Part shown: one piece after another, positions 26,265-34,826 of the stretch | How the letters are laid out: every line of letters starts with the position of its first letter | Numbering within the stretch: position 1 is the stretch's first letter | Source of the DNA: Microbacterium sp. SYP-A9085 | GTDB lineage: Bacteria; Actinomycetota; Actinomycetes; Actinomycetales; Microbacteriaceae | Assembly (NCBI RefSeq): GCF_009649635.1 | Contig: NZ_WJII01000004.1 | Coordinates: forward strand, 186,001-250,000 | Length of the DNA: 64,000 nucleotides | Direction: 5' to 3' | Position numbers and translations under genes: made by a program | Notes under the pieces: model-generated | What the model was told of the DNA's origin: nothing | Databases searched by the model: none | Seen by the model: only the letters and a program-made list of their open reading frames with translations

Positions 26265-27484
26265 TCCAGGCCCTCCACGTCGCCGAGGCCGCCGGCCAGC
26301 TGCACGAACCGCTGCTCCAGGGTGAGCTCGCCGCGCACGTCGGCGACGGGTCCTTCGGCGAGCACCTGACCGCCGACCAGCACCGCGACCCGCGTGCACA
26401 CGCGCTCCACGAGCTCCATGCCGTGGCTGGAGAGGATGACGGTGCCGCCGTGGGCGACATACGCGCCGAGGATGTCGAGGATCACCGCGGACGAGACGGG
26501 ATCGACGGCCTCGAACGGCTCGTCGAGCACGAGCAGGCGCGGCGAGTGGATCATGGCGCCCGCGAGCATGACCTTCTTCGTCATGCCGGCGGAATAGTCC
26601 GACACCGGCCGGGCGAGCGCGTCGGTGAGGTCGAACGCGCGCGCGAGGTCGCCGGTTCGGGTGTTCACGAGGGCAGGGTCCAGTCCGCGCAGCACCCCGC
26701 AGTAGTAGAGGAGCTGCCGGCCGGTGAGGCGGTCGAACGTGCGCAGCCGGTCCGGCAGCACGCCCAGCAGCCGCTTCACCGCCCGGGGACGCTGTACGGC
26801 GTCGACGCCGTTCACGAGGATGCGGCCGTGGTCGGGGCGCAGCAGGCCCGCGATCATCGACAGCGTCGTGGTCTTCCCGGCCCCGTTCGGGCCGACGACG
26901 CCGTAGAACGTTCCGGCGGGCACGGTGAGATCGATCCCGGAGACGGCGGCCGTGCCGTGGAAGCTCTTGGCGAGCCCGTGTACCTCGAGTGCAGGCAGCG
27001 GCGGGGATGCCGTCGCGGCGTCCTCGGCGACAGCAGGCTCCGGCGTGGTTGCGACGTCCTCCTCTGCCTCCGCGACGGTGACCACCACGTCGTCTGGCGC
27101 GGCATCCGTCGCCGGCGAGGTCGGGGGCGGTGGCGCGGCGGGGGGAAGCGGCGGCTTCGGCGGGATCACCACGTCGGCGGCGGGAAGGGCGGTGTCGGCG
27201 GCATCCACCGGCTCGACCGGCGCCGCGGGTTCAGGCCTCGGCTTCGGCTTCGGCTTCGCACGCGGCTTCTTGGGTCGCGGAGCGGGTCCCGCCGGCACGG
27301 TCGGTTTCGCCGCAGCGAGCTCTTTCGCCGTGCTCTTGGGTGTGCCCTTCTCCGCCGCCCGTGCCGCCGTGGCCGCGTCGATCCGTGGCCGCGGAGGACG
27401 CGGCAGGGCCTTCTTCCCCGCGCCCGCGCCACCGTCGCCCTTGTCGGCGGGCGGGTCCTGCGGCACCGGGGAGGAGGCTGTCAC
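26240..27484 (-). CDS. ABC transporter ATPase with long N-terminal low-complexity extension
   Basis: The protein has 414 residues. Residues 1 to about 165 are Pro/Ala/Lys-rich and then acidic (KPKPKPRPEP, later AEAEEDVATT). The ABC domain (about 167-390) follows: Walker A GPNGAGKTT, a degenerate signature SDYSAGMTKKVMLAGA in place of LSGGQ, Walker B LLVLDEPFEAVDP, and H-loop SSHGMEL. It pairs with the permease downstream by overlap. TACCGT ends 6 nt before the GTG start, so the extension is part of the predicted protein, not an upstream artefact. Confidence 0.87.
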   Translation of the reverse strand: MTASSPVPQDPPADKGDGGAGAGKKALPRPPRPRIDAATAARAAEKGTPKSTAKELAAAKPTVPAGPAPRPKKPRAKPKPKPRPEPAAPVEPVDAADTALPAADVVIPPKPPLPPAAPPPPTSPATDAAPDDVVVTVAEAEEDVATTPEPAVAEDAATASPPLPALEVHGLAKSFHGTAAVSGIDLTVPAGTFYGVVGPNGAGKTTTLSMIAGLLRPDHGRILVNGVDAVQRPRAVKRLLGVLPDRLRTFDRLTGRQLLYYCGVLRGLDPALVNTRTGDLARAFDLTDALARPVSDYSAGMTKKVMLAGAMIHSPRLLVLDEPFEAVDPVSSAVILDILGAYVAHGGTVILSSHGMELVERVCTRVAVLVGGQVLAEGPVADVRGELTLEQRFVQLAGGLGDVEGLEWLHTFSD

Positions 27485-27490
27485 CGCACC

Positions 27491-27496
27491 ACGGTA
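27491..27496 (-). promoter_or_regulatory. -10 box TACCGT, leaderless ABC ATPase
   Basis: TACCGT ends 6 nt before the GTG at 27484, supporting the full-length protein with its extension. Confidence 0.5.
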
Positions 27497-27621
27497 TCAA
27501 GCGCGGCCGGGACGAACGATGCTGTGAGGTTGCCGTGCGGCGTGTCACGAATCGGCAACGTCACCCGGACGTCCCAGAGCACATCCAGGGCCGTTCGATA
27601 GCATGGCAACAGCACGATGGG

Positions 27622-27668
27622 GTGTCTCGCCGGCTTTCCCCCGGCATCCCAGACACGTATTCCAGGAG
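27622..27668 (+). promoter_or_regulatory. 5' leader hairpin and ribosome site of nucleotidyltransferase
   Basis: GTGTCT (27622-27627) pairs with AGACAC (27651-27656), and inside it GCCGG (27629-27633) pairs with CCGGC (27641-27645). AGGAG (27664-27668) follows 6 nt before a TTG start. TAGCAT at 27599-27604 could be the -10. The rest of 27497-27598 shows nothing clear. Confidence 0.45.
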
Positions 27669-27674
27669 CTGATC

Positions 27675-28367
27675 TTGACACTTCAGACCGTCATACTCGC
27701 GGCCGGCATGGGCTCGCGCCTGGGTCGCAGTCTTCCCAAGCCGCTCACGACGCTCACCGACGGCCGCACGATCATGGGCCAGCAGCACGACAACATCCGC
27801 GCCGCTTTCGGCCGGGACGTCCGGATCACCGTGGTGGTGGGATATCGGGCGGAGACGATTGTCGAGGCGTTCCCGGACGACGACTACGTCTACAACGACC
27901 GTTACGACCAGACGAACACGTCCAAGAGCCTGCTGCGCGGACTGTCCTCCACGGGCCGGGACGGCGTCCTCTGGATGAACGGGGACGTCGTGTTCGATCC
28001 GCGGATCCTGGGGCGCGCAATAGCCCTGATCGAGCGGGACGAGTCGTTCGTGACGGTGAACACGGCGCGCGTGAGCGACGAAGAGGTCAAGTACACGATC
28101 GACGCCGAAGGGCACATCAAGGAGCTCTCCAAGACGGTCGCCGGCGGGATCGGCGAAGCCGTCGGGATCAACTACATCTCCTCTCGGGACAAGAAGGCGT
28201 TCATGCGCCAGTTGCACCGCGTCGACGACCAGGACTACTTCGAGCGCGGTCTCGAGCTGGCCATCCTCGAGGACGGCGTGCTGCTGGCGCCGCTGGACAT
28301 CTCCGACCTCTATGCCGTCGAGGTCGACTTCGCCGAAGACCTCGAGCGGGCCAACCTCTTCGTCTGA
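27675..28367 (+). CDS. nucleotidyltransferase, LicC/GlmU-N type (possible CTP:phosphocholine cytidylyltransferase)
   Basis: The protein has 230 residues. The N-terminal signature VILAAGMGSRLGRSLPKPL is the sugar/alcohol-phosphate nucleotidyltransferase motif. Metal-binding Asp lies in LWMNGDVVFD, and NTSKSLLRGL matches the region that binds the alcohol phosphate in LicC-like enzymes. It should make an NDP- or CDP-activated donor. Two TagF-like transferases that use CDP-alcohols lie 4 kb downstream. The TTG start is chosen because AGGAG sits 6 nt upstream; the longer ATG form would begin inside the leader hairpin region. Confidence 0.8.
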   Translation: MTLQTVILAAGMGSRLGRSLPKPLTTLTDGRTIMGQQHDNIRAAFGRDVRITVVVGYRAETIVEAFPDDDYVYNDRYDQTNTSKSLLRGLSSTGRDGVLWMNGDVVFDPRILGRAIALIERDESFVTVNTARVSDEEVKYTIDAEGHIKELSKTVAGGIGEAVGINYISSRDKKAFMRQLHRVDDQDYFERGLELAILEDGVLLAPLDISDLYAVEVDFAEDLERANLFV

Positions 28368-28397
28368 CCCGCGGTCGGACGGGGCAAGCGGATCGTC

Positions 28398-29345
28398 GTG
28401 ACCGCGAAGAAGGTGCACCGCATCGACTCCCTCCCGGACGGCGCGCCGTGGGCAGGCGGTCTGCCGCCGGAGGGCTCCGCTGAGCATCCGCGCCTGATCC
28501 GCGCCCTCGACCGGGTGCTGGCGATCCAGCGTCCCGCCGTGCTCGCGCACCTGCGCAGCCTCCGCCTGCGCCATCCCGCCGCGGGGCCGGTCGAGATAGT
28601 CCGGCTCCTGGAGCGCCGGTACCTGGCGACCGTCGCGACCGGCGGTGCGGCCGTGGGGGCGACGGCCGTGGTCCCGGGGATCACGACGGGCGTGACCCTG
28701 GCCCTCAGCGGTGTCGAGACGGTGGCCTTCGTGGAGTCGACGGCGCTGTTCGCGCAGTCCCTCGCGGAGGTGCATGGCATCCGGGTCGAGGACCCGGACC
28801 GTGCGCGGGCGCTCGTGCTGACCCTGCTGCTCGGCAACGAGGGCGTGGATCTCGTCACGCAGCTTGCGCGGCAGGCGAGCGGACGTGGCCCGTCCCGCAG
28901 CGCGTACTGGGGCGAGCTGATCACCACCGCGCTCCCGCGCGCCGCCGTCGGCCCCCTCGTGGATCGGCTGAAGTCGGTGTTCATCCGCCGGTTCGCGGCA
29001 GCCGGCGGTGCGACCCTGCTCGGCAAGGCGCTCCCGTTCGGCGTCGGCGCTGTCGTCGGCGGCGTCGGCAACGGGGTCCTCGGCCGCCGCGTCGTCGTCT
29101 CGTCCCGGCGCGCGTTCGGCGTGCCTCCCCCGGTGCTGCCGGCCCAGACAGCGCCGCGGCCGGGAGCGCGCCGCGTGGAGCACATCGTCGGGGGCGGCCT
29201 GCACCGGGCCGGGACCGCCGTCGCCGGCGCGGCCGGCCGCGCCACCGGCGCCGTCGGCGGGGCGGCAGGACGGGTCAAGGATGCGGCCGCCGCGCTCGCC
29301 GTGCGCCGGACCGCACCGGCCCGCGAGACGGCGCCGGACGAGTAG
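28398..29345 (+). CDS. hypothetical protein, possibly EcsC-like
   Basis: The protein has 315 residues and a GTG start 30 nt after the nucleotidyltransferase. Residues about 75-105 form a Gly/Ala-rich hydrophobic stretch (ATGGAAVGATAVVPGITTG) followed by a helix rich in aliphatic residues. A second Gly-rich stretch lies at about 205-235. The C-terminal 80 residues are low-complexity Ala/Gly/Arg. The Gly-rich pattern resembles EcsC-family proteins, but I am not sure. The function is unknown. Confidence 0.7.
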   Translation: MTAKKVHRIDSLPDGAPWAGGLPPEGSAEHPRLIRALDRVLAIQRPAVLAHLRSLRLRHPAAGPVEIVRLLERRYLATVATGGAAVGATAVVPGITTGVTLALSGVETVAFVESTALFAQSLAEVHGIRVEDPDRARALVLTLLLGNEGVDLVTQLARQASGRGPSRSAYWGELITTALPRAAVGPLVDRLKSVFIRRFAAAGGATLLGKALPFGVGAVVGGVGNGVLGRRVVVSSRRAFGVPPPVLPAQTAPRPGARRVEHIVGGGLHRAGTAVAGAAGRATGAVGGAAGRVKDAAAALAVRRTAPARETAPDE

Positions 29346-29418
29346 GCCCGCCGGCCGGCTCGCTGGATGTTCGCCGAATGACCGTCCTGCGCCCGCGCGA
29401 TCCGACGAGAATGAAGCC

Positions 29419-29625
29419 ATGGGACTTTTCGCGTCGCACCCCGACAATCCGTTCGAGTGGGCGGGCCTGCCGTCCGAGCCGCTGCGGCAGCACACCGACG
29501 CCGAACTGCTGGAAGACCCGCCGGTGGACCCGTTCGCGATTGCGACGGGAACCTCCGGAGCCTCGATCTCGATTTCGGTCGAGGTGACCCCGGCCGATCC
29601 CGCACCCGCCGACGATCCACTGTGA
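29419..29625 (+). CDS. small acidic hypothetical protein
   Basis: The protein has 68 residues, acidic and Pro-rich: N-terminal HPDNPFEWAGLP, then many Glu/Asp, then a short beta-like run SASISISVEV-type near the end. I do not recognise it. It looks coding because the third-position GC bias holds and it sits between genes on the same strand, but a spurious ORF cannot be excluded. Confidence 0.5.
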   Translation: MGLFASHPDNPFEWAGLPSEPLRQHTDAELLEDPPVDPFAIATGTSGASISISVEVTPADPAPADDPL

Positions 29626-29636
29626 GGTCATCGGCT

Positions 29637-29673
29637 CCTCCCCAACGGGGGCGCCGCACTGACCTGTCCACAG
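29637..29673. repeat. intergenic element: CCTCCCCAAC..GGGG plus TGTCCACAG
   Basis: CCTCCCCAACGGGGGC (29637-29652) is followed 12 nt later by TGTCCACAG (29665-29673), a near DnaA box. A very similar arrangement occurs at 45120-45169, also just after a stop codon. The remainder to 29722 shows no other signal. Confidence 0.4.
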
Positions 29674-29722
29674 ATTCCCGCCTCGGCCGCCACCGCACCA
29701 CCCGGATCACGACCATGGGGTG

Positions 29723-30961
29723 ATGACCGAGAACCGCGTGATCCTCCGATCCACGACGAGCACCGACTTCCTGGCGACACTGCCCACGCTCATGGGTCGC
29801 ACCGTGCGCGAAAGCGTCGTGGTCGTCGCCTTCCGCGGCAAGCGCACGATGGGGACGATGCGTCTGGATCTCCCGTCGCTCCGGTCCCCGGAGCACGATG
29901 CCGCCATCTGCTCGCTCGCCCTGGGCGCGCTCAGCCGCCTCGACGGCTGCGACGGCGCGACCTTCGTCGTCTACACGGACGACACGTTCCCCGTCGCGTA
30001 CGCCGGGCGTGAGGCGCTCATCCAACGGCTGGACGAGGGCTTCGAGTCGGCCGGCTTCCAGGTCAAGGACGCACTGTGCGTCGCCGGCGACGGGTATGCC
30101 AGCTGGTACGAGGACGATCCGCCGTTCGACGGGCACCCCCCGGCCCGGATCGCCCAGAGCCCCCTGGCCGCCGATGCCGCCGCGGTGCGCGGCGGAAAGC
30201 GGCTGCCGGCGCACACCGCGGACACCGCCCTGCCGCCGGCCGACCCGGCGCTGGCTCGGCTGCTGGTGGATGCTGTCGAGGACCTGCTCTGCGACGGTGT
30301 CGAGCGGGACGCGTTCGGTCGCATCCATCCCGGCTCCTTCCCCGACGGCGTGGAGCTGGTCGAACGGATCCTCGCGTACGAGCCCGACGTGGTGCCGTTC
30401 CCGCTGATGATGCAGCTGGCCGTCCTCGCGTTCCTGCCGGCCCGGCGTGACGAGATGATGCTGCAGATGGCGTTCGGCCGCGGCGTCGGCGAACGGGCGC
30501 GGGCCGACTCCGACCGGTGGCATGAGCGTCAGCGGGCGACGGGGCAGTCCATGGACGACGTGATCGCCGCCGAAACCGCGGCCGGCGACCTGCCGGGCGA
30601 GATCGGCGGGCTGATGAGCGGCGACAGCGACCGCATCCCGGACGTCGACCGGATCCGGCGGGCCACCGGCATCCTCCGCCGCGTCGTCGCCCACCTCCCC
30701 GCCGACCTGCGACCCGATCTGCTGTGCATGCTCGCGTGGCAGCATTGGGCGCTGGGTGCCGGCACGGTGGCGGGGCATCACCTGGATGCCGCGCTGCAGG
30801 CGGATCCCGATCACGGCATGGCGCGCGTGCTCACCGCCCTGATCGGCAGCGGGAAGATCCCGGAATGGCTGTTCCGGCTGCACAGCGACCCGCCGCCCGT
30901 GCCGCACGCGACGGGAAGGCGCCGGCCCACGGCCGCGAAGCGGCGGCGGACGCGGACGTGA
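29723..30961 (+). CDS. DUF4192-family protein
   Basis: The protein has 412 residues. The N-terminal half (TDFLATLPTLMGRTVRESVVVVAF, shown in part) is the actinobacterial DUF4192 signature, alternating short strands and helices. The C-terminal half is helical with a TPR-like look (LLCMLAWQHWALGAGTVAG, HLDAALQADPDHGMARVL). The function is unknown. A GTG 3 nt upstream is an equal start candidate. It is not obviously tied to the neighbouring envelope genes. Confidence 0.85.
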   Translation: MTENRVILRSTTSTDFLATLPTLMGRTVRESVVVVAFRGKRTMGTMRLDLPSLRSPEHDAAICSLALGALSRLDGCDGATFVVYTDDTFPVAYAGREALIQRLDEGFESAGFQVKDALCVAGDGYASWYEDDPPFDGHPPARIAQSPLAADAAAVRGGKRLPAHTADTALPPADPALARLLVDAVEDLLCDGVERDAFGRIHPGSFPDGVELVERILAYEPDVVPFPLMMQLAVLAFLPARRDEMMLQMAFGRGVGERARADSDRWHERQRATGQSMDDVIAAETAAGDLPGEIGGLMSGDSDRIPDVDRIRRATGILRRVVAHLPADLRPDLLCMLAWQHWALGAGTVAGHHLDAALQADPDHGMARVLTALIGSGKIPEWLFRLHSDPPPVPHATGRRRPTAAKRRRTRT

Positions 30962-30985
30962 TCGCGGGCATGACATGATCGTGTG

Positions 30986-32074
30986 GTGCAGGAGGACGCG
31001 GCAGGCCATCGAGACGCCCCTGTCCCTCCCGCCGGTGCGGGCGTCTCCTTCGTCATGCCGGTGCTGAACGAGGCGGACTACCTCGACCGGGCGGTGCAGA
31101 CGGTGCTCGCGCAGGAGGTCGACGGGCCGTCCGAGCTCGTGCTCGCCCTCGGTCCGTCCACCGACGGCACCAGCGACCTCGCCCGGCGGCTGGCCGCCGG
31201 GGATTCCCGGATAGTGCTCGTCGACAACCCCGAGGCCGACATCCCGAAGGGCCTGAACCGCGCCATCCGCGCGAGCCGGTACCCGACCGTCGTGCGCGTG
31301 GATGCGCATTCCGAGCTGGCCGGCGGGTACGCGCGCGCAGCCCTCGCGGTGCTCGCGGGCACCCGTGCGGCGAACGTCGGCGGCGTGATGCGCGCGGACG
31401 GCCGCACCCCCTTCCAGCGCGCCGTCGCGCATGCCTACAACTCGCCGATCGGCCTGGGCGGTGCCGCGTACCATGGCGGCGCGCAGGCCGGACCCGCCGA
31501 ATCGGCGTACCTCGGCGTCATGCGTCGCACGGTGCTGGACGAGGTGGGCCTGTTCGACGAGTCGATCCGCCGCGGTGAGGACTGGGAGCTGAACCTGCGC
31601 ATCCGCCGGGCCGGGTACCGGGTGTGGTTCGACCCGTCCCTGGCGGTGACGTACTGGCCGCGGGAGAGCTGGCTGCGGCTCGCACAGCAGTTCCGGGCCA
31701 CCGGCGCGTGGCGCGGCGAGCTCGTGCGCCGGTACGGCCGACGCAATGCGCTGCGGTTCTTCGCCCCGCCGGTCCTCGTCGTCGTCGTCGCGCTCGCGGT
31801 CGTCGTCGGGCTGCTCCAGGTGCTGCGTGTGATCACCGGGCCGGCGGCGGTGGCTGCCTCCGTGATCCACCTGCCGATCCTGGCCTACGTCGTCCTCGTC
31901 GTCGCCGTCGCGATCGGCCGCGACGGCGGGTGGCGCGACCGGCTCTGGACGCTCGCGGTGCTCCCGACGATGCACGTGTGCTGGGGGGCGGGCTTCCTCG
32001 CCGGCCTTTTCGCGGGGGCGTCCCGGACCGTCGACACGTCCCGGCTCGGCAGCCGGAACACGCCGCTGCCGTAG
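30986..32074 (+). CDS. family-2 glycosyltransferase with C-terminal membrane segments
   Basis: The protein has 362 residues. The GT-A domain begins with SFVMPVLNEADYLDRAVQTV. A donor/metal site lies in VVRVDAHSEL and the catalytic base region in ESIRRGEDWELNLRIRRAGY. The last 110 residues contain about three TM helices, as in exopolysaccharide glycosyltransferases of the ExoA type. It acts at the membrane, probably adding sugar to a lipid-linked glycan. CATGAT ends 6 nt before this GTG, a weaker -10; a GTG 3 nt earlier is possible. It ends 7 nt from the convergent TagF-like gene. Confidence 0.88.
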   Translation: MQEDAAGHRDAPVPPAGAGVSFVMPVLNEADYLDRAVQTVLAQEVDGPSELVLALGPSTDGTSDLARRLAAGDSRIVLVDNPEADIPKGLNRAIRASRYPTVVRVDAHSELAGGYARAALAVLAGTRAANVGGVMRADGRTPFQRAVAHAYNSPIGLGGAAYHGGAQAGPAESAYLGVMRRTVLDEVGLFDESIRRGEDWELNLRIRRAGYRVWFDPSLAVTYWPRESWLRLAQQFRATGAWRGELVRRYGRRNALRFFAPPVLVVVVALAVVVGLLQVLRVITGPAAVAASVIHLPILAYVVLVVAVAIGRDGGWRDRLWTLAVLPTMHVCWGAGFLAGLFAGASRTVDTSRLGSRNTPLP

Positions 32075-32081
32075 CCGCGCG

Positions 32082-33518
32082 TCAGAGCTCGACGAAGCCC
32101 TGGTCGAGCAGGCGTGCCACGACCCGTTCGGCGGCGTGCCCGTCCTCGCGCGCGTTGAACCGCTCCCGCCACGCCGCGTAGCGCTCGGCGTACGGGGCCG
32201 GGTCGTCGGCGAGGACAGCGGCGACGAGCTCGCTCTGCGTCCGCACCAGGGGGCCGGGCGCCCGCGCCGCCAGGTCGAAGTAGAACCCCCGCAGCTCGCC
32301 GCGGTAGTGGGCCATGTCCGGCACGTGGAAGTAGATCGGCCGGCCGGTGACCGAGAAGTCGAACATCACCGACGAGTAGTCCGTGATCAGCGCGTCGGCG
32401 GCCAGCATGAGAAGCGCCGTGTCGGGGAACGCGGTGACGTCGCGGACCCGCGCGCCGACGGCATCCCGACCCGGCAGGAGCGTGCGGGAGTGGCCCCGCA
32501 CCAGGACCACGGTTCCGGTGTCGGCGGCCAGCGCCTCGAGGTCGAGGAAGTCGACGATCTGCTCGCGGTCGTCCCGCCACGTCGGGGCGTACAGCAGCAC
32601 CCGCTCGTGCGCGGCGATGCCGAGCCGGGCGCGGACCTGTGCCCCATCGCCGGTGACCAGCACGTCGTTGCGCGGGTATCCCTCCACCCAGATGGGTCGG
32701 CGGCCCAGCGCGTACGCGCCGCCGAGGACGCCGGCGGCGTACGGGTTCTGCGCGAGCAGCACGTCCCACCGGCGCGCCTCGCGGATCGCCGCGACCGCCC
32801 TCCGCGGGGCGAAGCCCGGCCGGTGCAGGGCGAGGCGCTTGAGGGGCGTGCCGTGCCAGGTCTGCACGACCCGCTGTCCGCGCCGCCGCTCGAAACGCCG
32901 GCGCAGCCAGTCGTTGACCACGAGCAGCCGCGCCGTTCCCCGCGCCCGCCACCACTCCGGGCTGCCTTCGATGATCGGGATGGCCCCGTCGGGGACGGCC
33001 ACCGAAAGGTCGACGACGCTCCAGTAGCGGGCTGTCTGCGGGGCGCGTCGCGCGAGCTCGCGGTCGATCGCGTACGGGTTGTCGCTCGCGTTGCGGCCGT
33101 AGAAGCTCTCGAAGAAGACCGCGTTCTCGAGCCGGTCGCTGGGCCGGTTCGCGTACCGGCGCTCCAGCGCGGCCTGTCCCTCCCACGAGTCGTAGGCGGA
33201 GTCCAGCGGCGCCGCGATGCGCAGGATGCCGTCGTCCAGCGCCGCCCGCACCGTGCCGAGCAGGGTGTCGGGGAGGCGCACGGATGCAAGGTCCGCGCCG
33301 TCGATGTGCACCCGGTACTCGCCGGTGGGCAGCGGCAGGACCGGGCCCGACCAGCGCGACGCCTGCAGCGGGAACACCGCACGCCACGTGCGTCCGCCGC
33401 CGGTGACCCGGGCGTCCACGCCGGCGCGCGGCCCGTCCAGGCGCGCTCGCGCCGGCCGGGCGCCGGTCCCGGTGACGACGAGGGCCGGCGCGGCGGCGTC
33501 GAAGCGGGCCTCGGTCAT
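32082..33518 (-). CDS. CDP-glycerol/ribitol phosphotransferase (TagF-like)
   Basis: The protein has 478 residues. The first 120 are a beta-rich region unlike the second copy. The catalytic domain has the TagF hallmarks: WHGTPLKRL near 215, EGYPRND, LYAPTWRDD and TDYSSVMFDF, giving the His and Ser/Asp pairs that bind CDP-alcohol. Such enzymes polymerise glycerol- or ribitol-phosphate in teichoic acids at the membrane's inner face. The ATG overlaps the upstream TagF-like stop (ATGA) and also has GGAGGAG upstream. Confidence 0.9.
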   Translation of the reverse strand: MTEARFDAAAPALVVTGTGARPARARLDGPRAGVDARVTGGGRTWRAVFPLQASRWSGPVLPLPTGEYRVHIDGADLASVRLPDTLLGTVRAALDDGILRIAAPLDSAYDSWEGQAALERRYANRPSDRLENAVFFESFYGRNASDNPYAIDRELARRAPQTARYWSVVDLSVAVPDGAIPIIEGSPEWWRARGTARLLVVNDWLRRRFERRRGQRVVQTWHGTPLKRLALHRPGFAPRRAVAAIREARRWDVLLAQNPYAAGVLGGAYALGRRPIWVEGYPRNDVLVTGDGAQVRARLGIAAHERVLLYAPTWRDDREQIVDFLDLEALAADTGTVVLVRGHSRTLLPGRDAVGARVRDVTAFPDTALLMLAADALITDYSSVMFDFSVTGRPIYFHVPDMAHYRGELRGFYFDLAARAPGPLVRTQSELVAAVLADDPAPYAERYAAWRERFNAREDGHAAERVVARLLDQGFVEL

Positions 33519-34786
33519 CGGGTCTCCTCCCGGTCCCGCCCCGCGGCCAGCCGCGTGAGGATGGCGCGGTGCACGCGGACGGCGTTCCTGGCGTCCGCGA
33601 AAGCGTGCACCCGCGCACCGAGCGCCGCGGACCGGGCGAGTCGGTCGGCGCGCGCGGCCTTGTCTGCGAGGACCGCGTCCAGTTGCCCCACGGTCTGCGT
33701 CCAGTCCGTCGCCCACCCGGAACCTGCCACATCCACGTACCTGCCGTACATCCCGCGGCGGGCGACGTACTCCTCGAGGTCGGGGGCGAAGAACACCACC
33801 GGCAGCGGCACGAGCGACGCGTCGAACGCGAGCGACGAATAGTCGGTGACGAGCGCATCGAGACCGGGCAGCAGCGGCGTGATGTCGGGGACGAGGTCGC
33901 TGCCGATCGACCGCACCCGGTCGGTCGGCTCCCCGGGCGCATAGCGCCCCGACCCGAGTGGATGCGAGCGGATCAGCAGGACCGCGTCGCGGGCGCGGAG
34001 CATCTCGACGATCCGCGCCCAGTCCGTGTCGCCGGGCACCGCCGGGTCCTGCGCGCCGTCGCGCCACGTGGGCGCGTACAGCACCGCGCGGGAGCCGTCC
34101 AGTGGGCCCACGGCGGCTTCGATCAGGGCACGGGCGCGGTCGCGGCGCGCCCGGGGGTCGCCGGCCGAGAGCACGTCCACGCGCGGCTCCCCCGTGACCG
34201 GCACTCGCGCGTCCGGCAGCGAGAAGGCCGACTCGAGGCGTCCGCGCACGAGGTGGGATGCCGCCGGGATCAGGTCGATGCGGCGCGTCGTGCGCCGGTA
34301 CAGCACGGCGATGAGCCGGCGCACGGCGCCGGCCCCCGGCATCCCGCTCACGGCGTCCGGGATGCGCACGGTCTCCGGGGAGTCGATCCCGATGCGCTTG
34401 AGGGGGATGCCGTGCCACAGCTGGACGATGAAGGCGCCGCCGACGGCGTACCTGTTCACGTCCCCGAAGCCGTGCGTGACGACCACCACGCGGGCTCGCG
34501 CGGTGCGCCAGAAGCCGCGCGGCGAGTAGGCGCAAAGGGTCGGGATGCCGCGGGCCGCGGCATCGGCCTGCTGCCGTTCGGAGGTGACCAGCCACACCAT
34601 CGCGTGCGAGTGCCGGGTGGCCTCGTCCCACAGCGCCAGCGCGCCGTCGCCGATGCCGGCGCCACAGCCGAAGACCCACTCGTCGCGGGTGCGCGGGACG
34701 AGGAGGGTGACGAGGCGTCCGGCGACGTACAGCGGGATCCGGAGGAGCTTTGCCGCGTTGCCCGCGCTGAACGAGAAGGACGCCAC
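33515..34786 (-). CDS. CDP-glycerol/ribitol phosphotransferase (TagF/TagB-like)
   Basis: The protein has 423 residues. Motifs are QLWHGIPLKRIGIDSP near 140, VTGEPRVDVL, VLYAPTWRDG and VTDYSSLAFD, in the same order as the downstream paralogue. The N-terminus has a short hydrophobic helix, consistent with membrane association. Two tandem copies suggest a primase/polymerase pair for a phospho-alditol polymer. TAGGCT ends 6 nt before the GTG start, so this heads a two-gene operon. Confidence 0.9.
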   Translation of the reverse strand: MASFSFSAGNAAKLLRIPLYVAGRLVTLLVPRTRDEWVFGCGAGIGDGALALWDEATRHSHAMVWLVTSERQQADAAARGIPTLCAYSPRGFWRTARARVVVVTHGFGDVNRYAVGGAFIVQLWHGIPLKRIGIDSPETVRIPDAVSGMPGAGAVRRLIAVLYRRTTRRIDLIPAASHLVRGRLESAFSLPDARVPVTGEPRVDVLSAGDPRARRDRARALIEAAVGPLDGSRAVLYAPTWRDGAQDPAVPGDTDWARIVEMLRARDAVLLIRSHPLGSGRYAPGEPTDRVRSIGSDLVPDITPLLPGLDALVTDYSSLAFDASLVPLPVVFFAPDLEEYVARRGMYGRYVDVAGSGWATDWTQTVGQLDAVLADKAARADRLARSAALGARVHAFADARNAVRVHRAILTRLAAGRDREETR

Positions 34787-34792
34787 CCCGCG

Positions 34793-34798
34793 AGCCTA
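34793..34798 (-). promoter_or_regulatory. -10 box TAGGCT, leaderless TagF-like operon
   Basis: TAGGCT ends 6 nt before the GTG at 34786. It lies in the 40-nt gap after the htrA stop. Confidence 0.55.
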
Positions 34799-34826
34799 TC
34801 GCGGGGCGGCGTCCGGTCCCTGGGCG

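Noticed and set aside
28310..31975. 1221-codon minus-strand open frame
   Set aside because: It is a GC-rich shadow of the nucleotidyltransferase to GT2 genes, with composition typical of antisense frames.
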